DNA of 13,264 nucleotides, taken from JBECKQ01 sp040235375. GTDB lineage: Bacteria; Planctomycetota; Phycisphaerae; UBA1845. Below the pieces are notes generated by a model. The model did not search any database. It saw only the letters and a list, made by a program, of their open reading frames with translations, and was not told where the DNA came from. Every line of letters begins with the position of its first letter. The stretch's first letter is position 1. Positions 1 through 5,340 of the stretch are shown piece after piece. Position numbers and translations under genes: made by a program. Location of the stretch: assembly GCA_040235375.1 (NCBI GenBank), contig JBECKQ010000005.1:1-13264 (forward strand), in the 5' to 3' direction.

Positions 1-28
1 GCGGACACGGCGCTTGTTGGGGCAGATG

Positions 29-44
29 GCCGGTCCATGCCGGC
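29..44. promoter_or_regulatory. possible operator palindrome upstream of tetR
   Basis: An inverted repeat GCCGG-TCCATG-CCGGC lies directly upstream of the regulator's ribosome binding site and abuts a -10-like hexamer TACACT at 45-50. TetR proteins commonly bind palindromes overlapping their own promoter. The arms are only 5 bp in GC-rich DNA and no convincing -35 is spaced correctly, so chance is a real alternative. Confidence 0.25.
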
Positions 45-62
45 TACACTGGAGGCGGACTC

Positions 63-683
63 ATGGGTCGACCGGTCAAGTTCAGGCAGGCCATCTACGA
101 GGCGGCCAGCCGCCTGTTCGGCGAGCAGGGGCTCGACGGCACGAGCATTCGCCAGATCGCCGAGGCGGCCGGTGTCAGCGAAGCGGCGCTCTACCGCCAC
201 TGGAAGGGCAAGCTCGACCTGGCGTGGGAGGTCTTTCGTTCCGGCCTCACCGCCCTGCACGACGATCTCGAGGCCAAGGTCCCACCGGACGGGCCGCCAC
301 TCGAGGCGATCGAGACGGCCGTCCGCTGTTTCTACCAGCTTTTCGACGAAAACTACCAGCTTTTCCGCTTCGTGCTGCTTCACCAGCACAACCTGTGGTC
401 GCGGATGGACACGGTCGAGCGGAGCCCGGTGACGTTCTGGTTCAACCTGATGCAGCGGTTCGCGGCGAATCTGCCGACGGACGACGCCACACATCCCGAG
501 GTGCTGGCCGCGGTGACGCTGGGCGTCGTGCTCCAGCCGGCCGTCGCGGCGCTCTATGGCAATCCGACGCGTCCGATGGTCGACCAGTCGAACCTCGTCG
601 CCCGCGCCGTGTGCCGCGTTCTGCACATCAACGTGGACGAGCAGCACGCCACGCACAAACGTCAGCCCGTCCGCTCCGCGTGA
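63..683 (+). CDS. TetR/AcrR-family transcriptional regulator
   Basis: Predicted DNA-binding repressor of 206 residues, a normal TetR-family length. The N-terminal helix-turn-helix is clear: residues 27-50 run from TSIRQIAEAAGVS to ALYRHWKGK, the usual pattern of the recognition helix followed by Y-x-H/Y-F/W-x-x-K. The rest (about 55-206) should be the helical ligand-binding and dimerisation domain, which is too variable to predict an inducer. The ATG is chosen because a strong ribosome binding site (GGAGG, 51-55) sits 7 nt upstream. Just before it is a short inverted repeat, GCCGG-N6-CCGGC (29-44), followed by a -10-like TACACT (45-50), so autoregulation is conceivable but unproven. The neighbour is the convergent dus gene, 12 nt away, so no target gene is evident here; a target may lie left of the window. 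Family assignment is firm, regulon unknown. Confidence 0.9.
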   Translation: MGRPVKFRQAIYEAASRLFGEQGLDGTSIRQIAEAAGVSEAALYRHWKGKLDLAWEVFRSGLTALHDDLEAKVPPDGPPLEAIETAVRCFYQLFDENYQLFRFVLLHQHNLWSRMDTVERSPVTFWFNLMQRFAANLPTDDATHPEVLAAVTLGVVLQPAVAALYGNPTRPMVDQSNLVARAVCRVLHINVDEQHATHKRQPVRSA

Positions 684-695
684 TCAACATCGCCG

Positions 696-1742
696 TCAGC
701 AAGCGCCCGGGGCAATCATGTCGATCGATGGGTCATGGCGCACGACCGCCGGCCAGTCGCGCGACGGGTCGTACCATTCGTCCAGCACCGCGTGAAACTC
801 GGAAACGGTCGTGACGTTCACGAACGCGTCGCGCACGCGTTTCGAATGCGGGTGCAGACGGCTGTACTTGATGCCGAATTTGCGCATGAGCCGGCCGGCG
901 ACGCGATCGCCGTGATGCCGGACGGCCTCGTCGAAATGCTCGGTGATGGTCCGCCCCTGCTGCGGCACGGTCGGCGGGTCGGGCAGCGGCCGGCCGGCAG
1001 CAAGCGCCAGGCTCTCGCGGAAAATCCACGGGTTGCCGATCGCCCCGCGCGCGATGGTCACGCCATCGACGCCCGTCTGCTCCATCATGTCGAGGCAGGC
1101 CTGCGCGGTGAACAGGTCGCCGCTGCCCAGGATCACGCGGTCGCCCGCGTGACGCTTGACCTTGGCCAGGAAGGGCCACGTCGAGGGGCCCTTGTAGCGC
1201 TGCTCCACGGTCCGCCCGTGCACGGTGATCGCCGCGACGCCCAATTCAAATGCACCGTCGAGGATGGCGAAGAAGTTCCGCTCGCTGTCCGGCGAGGCAT
1301 CGAGACCGCGGCGCATTTTGACGGTCACCGGCCGCGCGCCGGCGACTGCGTCGATCGCGCGGGCCACGATTTCCAGCGCAACGGCTGGCTGCGACAGGTG
1401 AAACCCACCGCGGCAGCGGCCGAGCACTTTTTTGACCGGACAGCCGAAGTTGATGTCGATGACGTCGTAGCCGGCGTCGGCGAGCAGCCGGGCGGCCGGC
1501 CCGAAGTCCGCAGGATCGGCGCCCATGAGTTGGGCCCCGACGGGATGATCGTCCGGCTCGACGGTGAGCAGTCGCCGCTGCCACTTGCCCTTATGCACGA
1601 CGCAGCGGTCGAGCACGACCTCGTTGATCGTGTACGACGCGCCGTGTCGCCGGGCGATCCGCCGCATGGGCAGATCGCTATACCCGCTGAGCGCAGCCTG
1701 CACGAAGGGATGCTCGATTTTCACGTTACCGATTGTCAGCAT
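696..1742 (-). CDS. dus: tRNA-dihydrouridine synthase (Dus family)
   Basis: Flavoenzyme that reduces specific uridines in the tRNA D-loop to dihydrouridine using NADPH and FMN; cytoplasmic; 348 residues, typical for the family. The TIM-barrel part carries the FMN and catalytic motifs in order: QLMGADP (71-77), DINFGCPVKKV (96-106) with the catalytic Cys101, VKMRRG (141-146), HGRTVEQRYKG (175-185), a glycine motif GSGDL (206-210) and IARGAIGNPWIF (230-241). The helical tRNA-binding domain follows, including RKFGIKYSRLHP near residue 287. Two deviations from common DusB-like sequences are visible: the segment after the catalytic Cys reads GRCRGGFHL instead of the usual G-x-G-S-A-L-L, and GNGD is GSGD. 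The closest type seems DusB-like, but the subfamily, and so the uridine position, is not certain. Start ATG 1742; upstream AC-GGGG is a weak Shine-Dalgarno. Confidence 0.93.
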   Translation of the reverse strand: MLTIGNVKIEHPFVQAALSGYSDLPMRRIARRHGASYTINEVVLDRCVVHKGKWQRRLLTVEPDDHPVGAQLMGADPADFGPAARLLADAGYDVIDINFGCPVKKVLGRCRGGFHLSQPAVALEIVARAIDAVAGARPVTVKMRRGLDASPDSERNFFAILDGAFELGVAAITVHGRTVEQRYKGPSTWPFLAKVKRHAGDRVILGSGDLFTAQACLDMMEQTGVDGVTIARGAIGNPWIFRESLALAAGRPLPDPPTVPQQGRTITEHFDEAVRHHGDRVAGRLMRKFGIKYSRLHPHSKRVRDAFVNVTTVSEFHAVLDEWYDPSRDWPAVVRHDPSIDMIAPGAC

Positions 1743-1799
1743 TCAGCGGCGCCCCGTGGCGGCAAGTCCAACTGGCTTGCCCCGAATCTCATTCGTCGA

Positions 1800-1829
1800 A
1801 GTGTAGCCCTTGCCGGTCGCCGGAATCAA
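1800..1829 (-). promoter_or_regulatory. candidate sigma70-type promoter for dus
   Basis: On the minus strand, TTGATT (1829-1824) and TACACT (1805-1800) are separated by 18 nt, each matching the consensus in four of six positions. Transcription would begin about 50 nt before the dus start. Weak match, listed because it is the best-spaced pair in the gap. Confidence 0.3.
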
Positions 1830-1851
1830 CCCGCGCGGCAGATGCCAAAAA

Positions 1852-1957
1852 GGCCCCGGCAGGGGCCAAGGAGTGTTGCCACGGGTGGAGTCCGGACGGA
1901 AGTCGGGACGGAACCCGTGGTAGTTCGGGTCGGAGCATCCCGCCCCGGCAGGGGCGG
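1852..1957 (+). repeat. left three-hairpin REP-like cluster
   Basis: Three stem-loops in a row. Hairpin A: GGCCCC (1852-1857), loop GGCA, GGGGCC (1862-1867). Central hairpin of 42 nt (1879-1920): outer arms CCACGGGT/ACCCGTGG, a symmetric GGA/GGA internal loop, inner arms GTCCGGAC (1890-1897) and GTCGGGAC (1902-1909) with one G-G mismatch, loop GGAA. Hairpin C: CCGCCCC (1940-1946), loop GGCA, GGGGCGG (1951-1957). The spacers are AAGGAGTGTTG (1868-1878) and 19 nt (1921-1939). No T-tract follows any stem on the plus strand, so intrinsic termination is not the obvious role. Confidence 0.85.
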
Positions 1958-1998
1958 AGGAAAGGTCGTTTCGTCGACCTGCCTGAGTCCGAACAGCA

Positions 1999-2041
1999 TT
2001 GGCTCTCCGGGAGATTTATGGGTATTCTCAAGTTCCATAAA
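1999..2041 (+). promoter_or_regulatory. candidate promoter with overlapping inverted repeat before the transposase
   Basis: A weak promoter pair, TTGGCT (1999-2004) and TATTCT (2023-2028) with 18-nt spacing, overlaps an inverted repeat TTTATGG (2015-2021)/CCATAAA (2035-2041) with a 13-nt loop. The repeat surrounds the -10 element, so it could be an operator or a structure limiting transposase expression. This AT-richer patch contrasts with the GC-rich surroundings. The function is inferred. Confidence 0.3.
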
Positions 2042-2092
2042 GGACCGCGCCGATGGGCGTCCGCACTGTGCGCTTCACACGAAAGGGAACGA

Positions 2093-2545
2093 ATGCCCGG
2101 AACTTACACGCAGCTACTTGCCCACGCCGTTTTCTCGACGAAGCATCGCAAAGCCTTGATCGTGCCGGACATGCGCGATCGGCTGTATGCGTATATGGGC
2201 GGTCTCGTCCGGTCGAATAAGTGCGTCCTCTATGACATCGGAGGCGTTGAGGATCACGTGCACATGTACATGCGCCTGCGAGCGGACACGAAAATCTGCG
2301 ACCTTCTTCGGATGGTCAAGTCGCGATCATCAGCCTGGGTACATCGGAGCTTCCCGCGCCTGCGGGCATTCGCTTGGCAAGAAGCGTATGCGGCCTTCTC
2401 GGTGAGCAAGTCTCAGGAGCCTCGCCTCAAGGAGTACATTGCAAGGCAGGTTGAACACCACAAGGATGAGGATTTCACGACGGAGCTGATCAGGCTTCTT
2501 ACTCTCCACGGAATCGAGTTCGACGAGCGGTATGTTTTCGACTGA
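2093..2545 (+). CDS. REP-associated / IS200-like Y1 tyrosine transposase
   Basis: Single-strand DNA transposase of the HUH/Y1 superfamily, 150 residues, a full-length single domain. Visible signatures: N-terminal HAVFSTKHR (11-19), the HUH metal-binding pair His55 and His57 within GVEDHVHMYMRL (51-62), and the catalytic helix EYIARQVEHHKDEDF (114-128) with nucleophile Tyr115, Gln119 and His122/His123, ending in the common IEFDERYVFD tail. All catalytic residues are present, so the enzyme looks intact. The ATG at 2093 is preferred over longer in-frame starts because AGGGA lies about 6 nt upstream and homology begins here. There is no accompanying tnpB. The inverted hairpin clusters on both sides are the likely DNA substrates, which favours the REP-associated (RAYT) branch over a classical IS200. 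Confidence 0.9.
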   Translation: MPGTYTQLLAHAVFSTKHRKALIVPDMRDRLYAYMGGLVRSNKCVLYDIGGVEDHVHMYMRLRADTKICDLLRMVKSRSSAWVHRSFPRLRAFAWQEAYAAFSVSKSQEPRLKEYIARQVEHHKDEDFTTELIRLLTLHGIEFDERYVFD

Positions 2546-2569
2546 GCAAACGATGTTCGTGGTGTTCCG

Positions 2570-2674
2570 CCACCCTTTCAGGGTGGGATTGTGGCGGGAT
2601 ACGCAACCACGGGTTCCGTCCGGACGTGTGTCCGGACTCCACCCGTGGCAACAATCCTTCGCCCCTCCGGGGCG
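2570..2674 (-). repeat. right three-hairpin REP-like cluster (inverted copy)
   Basis: Mirror copy of the left cluster. In plus-strand order: CCACCCT (2570-2576), loop TTC, AGGGTGG (2580-2586); then a 42-nt hairpin (2607-2648) with outer arms CCACGGGT/ACCCGTGG, a TCC/TCC internal loop, perfect inner arms GTCCGGAC (2618-2625)/GTCCGGAC (2630-2637) and loop GTGT; then CGCCCC (2660-2665), loop TCC, GGGGCG (2669-2674). The 11-nt spacer 2649-2659 differs from its left counterpart at one position when reverse-complemented; the other spacer is 20 nt (2587-2606). The first stem starts 24 nt after the transposase stop and could also help end its transcript, though no T-run follows. Confidence 0.85.
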
Positions 2675-2909
2675 GCTCGCGGTGGCGCTTCTGGCACGGG
2701 GCGACTTTCCACCGCGCTTGTGCCGCAGACGATCGTGGTGTCAACAGCGCCTGCCGTGTAGAGAAAGAATTCCCCACTTCGGCCATTGCAGATAAGCAAG
2801 TCGATTCACTGCGTGTTGGGCGTCGGCACAAGAGAGGGGGCCGCGAAATGCAGCACGACGACGGGACAGGTCACTGCGATCGCCCAACGCCGATCTACCA
2901 TGTCGCGTA
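2675..2909. other. non-coding remainder between the REP-like cluster and cmk
   Basis: No convincing gene in any frame. An 8-bp inverted repeat CGCGGTGG (2678-2685)/CCACCGCG (2709-2716) with a 23-nt loop directly follows the right hairpin cluster and may be an eroded further hairpin. The remainder is unremarkable and forms the downstream region shared by the convergent transposase and cmk genes. Confidence 0.4.
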
Positions 2910-3602
2910 TCATACGGTATGGTTACTGCTCCCGGAACCGGCGTTGCTGCGCTCGCGGATCCGCGAAAGCAGGTGGTCGACCACCTGGGAGATGCTCATG
3001 TGCGTCGTGTCGATGCGGATGGCCCGGCCGGGTTCGAGCAGGGCAGCCCATTGGCGGGCGTCGTTCGCATCGCGCGAGTCGAGGTTCGCCCGCACGGTTT
3101 TCAGATCGACGTCCTCGCCGTCGGCGGCCAACTCCTGGTAGCGGCGCTCGGCGCGCTTGTCCAGGTCCGCCTCCATGACGAAACGGAAGTCCGCATCGGG
3201 AAACACCACGCTCCCCTGATCGCGCCCCTCGGTCACGAACGCGCCGAGCGTCCGCCCGATCTCGCGCTGCTTGCCGACGAGAATGTCGCGCACGCGCTGG
3301 TTGCGGGCGATCGGCGAGGTAACGTTGCTCACCGCCATCGTGCGGATCGCCTCGCTCACGTCGTGGCCGTTCACTTTCACGCGGGTGTACGTCGGTCCGC
3401 AGTCCAGTTCGAGCCTGGCGTGCCTCGCGAGCTCGACGAGGCGATCTTCATCGGAAGGATCAACGTTCTCCTTCAGAGCGAGATAGGCGATCGCGCGGTA
3501 CATCGCCCCGGTGTCGAGATACGGTATCTCGAGGCGCGCCGCCAGCTTTCTGGCGGCCGTCGACTTGCCCGAGCCGGCTGGTCCGTCAATGGTGATGATC
3601 AT
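2910..3602 (-). CDS. cmk: (d)CMP kinase, cytidylate kinase
   Basis: Phosphorylates CMP and dCMP with ATP to the diphosphates in pyrimidine nucleotide salvage and recycling; cytoplasmic. 230 residues, the usual length of the bacterial enzyme. It starts directly with the P-loop MIITIDGPAGSGKST (Walker A Lys13), followed by DTGAMYRA (30-37), the nucleotide-binding segment EGRDQGSVVFPDA (125-137, usually DGRDIGT), and the C-terminal RD-x-x-D-x-R pattern with the IDTT strand. The ATG at 3602 is chosen because homology begins there; a longer in-frame extension to 3884 has no family resemblance. There is no Shine-Dalgarno, but a good promoter sits so close that the mRNA should be nearly leaderless. 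The partner gene that often follows cmk, rpsA, is not downstream here. Confidence 0.95.
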   Translation of the reverse strand: MIITIDGPAGSGKSTAARKLAARLEIPYLDTGAMYRAIAYLALKENVDPSDEDRLVELARHARLELDCGPTYTRVKVNGHDVSEAIRTMAVSNVTSPIARNQRVRDILVGKQREIGRTLGAFVTEGRDQGSVVFPDADFRFVMEADLDKRAERRYQELAADGEDVDLKTVRANLDSRDANDARQWAALLEPGRAIRIDTTHMSISQVVDHLLSRIRERSNAGSGSSNHTV

Positions 3603-3612
3603 GCCAAGGCGG

Positions 3613-3640
3613 ATTGTAGGTGGCGCGAGCGAGCATTCAA
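3613..3640 (-). promoter_or_regulatory. promoter of cmk, predicted leaderless
   Basis: On the minus strand TTGAAT (3640-3635), a 16-nt spacer and TACAAT (3618-3613). Only 10 nt separate the -10 from the ATG at 3602, so a start 6-9 nt downstream of the -10 leaves a leader of about 1-4 nt or none. This agrees with the absence of a ribosome binding site. Confidence 0.55.
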
Positions 3641-3795
3641 GCCGCACTTGGGCTCGCGTGGCTTCGCCAAACACGCACGCCTTGTGATATCTGAAAGCGC
3701 CCGGCGGCGCCGAGCCGCGGCGATCGATAGAGCGCCCAGGCAAGGAAGACCGGACGCCCGCGACCGTAACCATCGACCCTGCGGCGAGTTCGATG

Positions 3796-3824
3796 TTGAC
3801 CCGCGCGTTTCCGGCAGATATAAC
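3796..3824 (+). promoter_or_regulatory. near-consensus sigma70 promoter for the zinc-ribbon gene
   Basis: TTGACC (3796-3801), exactly 17 nt, then TATAAC (3819-3824): each hexamer matches the consensus at five of six positions. Transcription would start near 3831. That gives an 80-nt leader to the GTG start at 3914, or about 20 nt to an alternative ATG at 3851. Confidence 0.65.
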
Positions 3825-3913
3825 CAGATGCCGGTGGTCGAGGTCGTCCGATGGGGGGAAGGACGCCGCGAGTTCGTCCGGCATTCAGCTCGTCGAGCGG
3901 AGCGTCGAGTCCC

Positions 3914-5068
3914 GTGTCCGACGCGATCGTTGCAATCTGTCCTTCCTGCTCGCAGAAGTACCGAGTCCGAAGAGACAACGTCGGTCAGAAGGCCCGCTGC
4001 AAGAAGTGCGGCCAGTCGTTCCGCATCCTCGACGAACCGCCCATCGACGATGAAACCGTGTTCGGCTGGGTCACGGAGGACGACCCGGGCGGAAGCAGCG
4101 TGCTCGGCGGCACGGGCATTTTCGGCAGCAGCTTTCACGAATCCACGCACGTCCCCGCGGGCAACCGGTGGGTGCATCCCCCGCCACCGCCTGAGCCGCG
4201 CGTCGAGTTCGAGAACCTCGACGAGCAGGGGGCGTCGTTCCGGTTCAGCCCCGAATTGCTCCAGGAGTCGGAACTGCGCTGCTCGTTTCCGCACCGTTGC
4301 GTGCAGTGCCTCGGTCGCGAGGACCTCGAGGTGCATTTCGTGATCTGGCCGGAGAAGGTCCCGGCAAAGGACGCGGCCCTCATCAGCGAGACGGAAACGC
4401 GCAGCCACCGCACGCTCGATCAGCTCATCGCGACGCACGGGCTCAAGTGGTTCGATTCGCTCGAGCGGATCGAGTCGCTGCCCATCCCCTACTCGCACCC
4501 CATCGCGTATTGTGTGTGCCCGCAGTGCAGCGTGATCGGCGCCGTGCGCGGCCGCGTCCTTCAGGACGGCGACGCGGAGACCTGCCAGTTGATCATCAAC
4601 CATCCGTCAATCGCGCTGGACTTCTATCGCAACAACGGCGGGCGCAACACGCCGGGTTACAAGAAGCTGCTGGTCGCCGCGCGGCAGCGGCGCGACAACC
4701 AGTGGAAGTCGCTGGCCGTCGGCGTTCGTGTCCGCCTGGGCGAGTGGTACAAGCCGAAAGGCGGCGAGACTTTTCTGGGATACTACGCCGACCGCGATTT
4801 CGACAAGGCCGAGCGCGGCTGTGCCGGCGTGGTGCTCACCGATCAGCGCCTCGTGTACAAGAAGTATCAGGCGCTGCGCGATTATCCGCTCGACGTTGCC
4901 GGCCGACTGGACATCGAGGCCTCGCGCTCGGCGGCCACCGTCGAAATATCTCAGCACAACCAGCGCGATTCGATCCTGTCCACCACGCCGCTCGCCGCGA
5001 GCAGCCTCGCCCGCTCACTTTCCAACCTGAAGAAGCCCTGGCAGATCAACGTCGCGACAATCGCCTGA
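3914..5068 (+). CDS. MJ0042-type zinc-ribbon protein of unknown function
   Basis: Predicted cytoplasmic protein of 384 residues; function not recognised. The N-terminus is a clear zinc ribbon of the MJ0042 type, Cys9-x2-Cys12 and Cys29-x2-Cys32 with a KYRV...ARCKKCGQSFRI frame, then an acidic and proline-rich linker (about 40-105). A second possible metal site is split: Cys129-x2-Cys132 and Cys202-x2-Cys205 separated by 69 residues, with Cys123 and Cys200 nearby. The C-terminal part (about 270-380) contains GVVLTDQRLVYKKY, reminiscent of small bacterial PH-like domains, and ends in a predicted helix. No signal peptide or membrane segment. The GTG start is preferred because the zinc ribbon normally opens such proteins and GGAG lies 11 nt upstream; ATG 3851 would add 21 low-complexity residues. 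It is driven by the promoter at 3796-3824 and faces pit convergently. Confidence 0.8.
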   Translation: MSDAIVAICPSCSQKYRVRRDNVGQKARCKKCGQSFRILDEPPIDDETVFGWVTEDDPGGSSVLGGTGIFGSSFHESTHVPAGNRWVHPPPPPEPRVEFENLDEQGASFRFSPELLQESELRCSFPHRCVQCLGREDLEVHFVIWPEKVPAKDAALISETETRSHRTLDQLIATHGLKWFDSLERIESLPIPYSHPIAYCVCPQCSVIGAVRGRVLQDGDAETCQLIINHPSIALDFYRNNGGRNTPGYKKLLVAARQRRDNQWKSLAVGVRVRLGEWYKPKGGETFLGYYADRDFDKAERGCAGVVLTDQRLVYKKYQALRDYPLDVAGRLDIEASRSAATVEISQHNQRDSILSTTPLAASSLARSLSNLKKPWQINVATIA

Positions 5069-5102
5069 CGCCCTTCGCGGCGCTTGCTGCTGATCGGTTT
5101 GT

Positions 5103-5310
5103 TGTCCGCAGATTTCGCAGATTTCGCAGATTTCAAGAGTGGACAAACGTACGCGGGCCTGTCGGCTTAGGCAGACATTCTCTTGATGCTGAGTTGTTCC
5201 GCTTGATATCAGGCGGATTCCCTCCCTGCCGCGTGCTCTGCCGCGCCGCGATACCATCGGCAGCCGTGGAGGCGGCAAATGCCTCTCTTAATCTGCGAAA
5301 TCTGCGGACA
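5103..5310. repeat. 21-bp inverted repeat with triplicated 9-mer in a convergent gap
   Basis: Positions 5103-5123 are the exact reverse complement of 5290-5310 (21 of 21), with 166 nt between. The left arm overlaps three tandem copies of the 9-mer CGCAGATTT (5107-5133), and a partial copy (AATCTGCGG) recurs at 5328-5336. The right arm is followed by a run of six A from 5310, which reads as a T-run for the minus-strand pit transcript. Candidate roles are a dispersed repeat or a two-sided transcript end; neither is proven. The space between the arms holds no recognisable gene. Confidence 0.7.
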
Positions 5311-5340
5311 AAAAAGAATGTGCCGAGAATCTGCGGCCGC

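Larger units (their letters stand above)
1852..2674. mobile_element. REPtron-like unit: Y1 transposase gene between inverted three-hairpin clusters
   Basis: The transposase gene at 2093-2545 is bracketed by two copies of a structured repeat in opposite orientation (1852-1957 and 2570-2674). Read in a common direction, each copy is a short GC hairpin, an 11-nt spacer, a 42-nt long hairpin, a 19/20-nt spacer and a second short hairpin. Known biology: REP-associated tyrosine transposases (RAYTs) recognise and cleave REP hairpins and are often flanked by inverted REPs. Inference: the unit is such a system, whether still mobile or domesticated. No terminal inverted repeats or target duplications of a DDE-type insertion sequence were seen, as expected for this class. 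The left cluster sits 136 nt from the gene start and the right cluster 24 nt after its stop. Confidence 0.7.
3603..3913. other. divergent intergenic region between cmk and the zinc-ribbon gene
   Basis: Open frames cross this stretch on both strands but none resembles a protein family. It holds the cmk promoter near its left end and the zinc-ribbon promoter at 3796-3824. The middle, about 3641-3795, shows nothing I can assign. Confidence 0.5.

Noticed and set aside
1852..1957. Left hairpin cluster as a rho-independent terminator or riboswitch
   Set aside because: No T-run follows any stem on the plus strand, it lies upstream of dus on the other strand, and an inverted copy exists after the transposase, which fits a REP-like repeat better.
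735..2159. Long plus-strand open frame opposite dus
   Set aside because: Antisense shadow in GC-rich DNA; composition is Arg/Ala/Gly/His-biased with no family motifs, while the minus strand carries complete Dus motifs.
2626..3141. Plus-strand frame running from the hairpin cluster into cmk
   Set aside because: Overlaps the structured repeats and the 3' part of cmk antisense; no recognisable domain or ribosome binding site.
3603..3884. N-terminal extension of cmk
   Set aside because: The family begins at the P-loop methionine; the extra 94 residues look non-conserved and the cmk promoter lies inside this stretch.
2919..4343. Long plus-strand frame antisense to cmk and crossing the divergent gap
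   Set aside because: Most of it mirrors cmk; the remainder is low-complexity and ignores the promoters facing both ways.
5107..5133. Tandem 9-mers considered as a CRISPR or satellite array
   Set aside because: Only three head-to-tail units without spacers; treated as part of the inverted-repeat feature instead.
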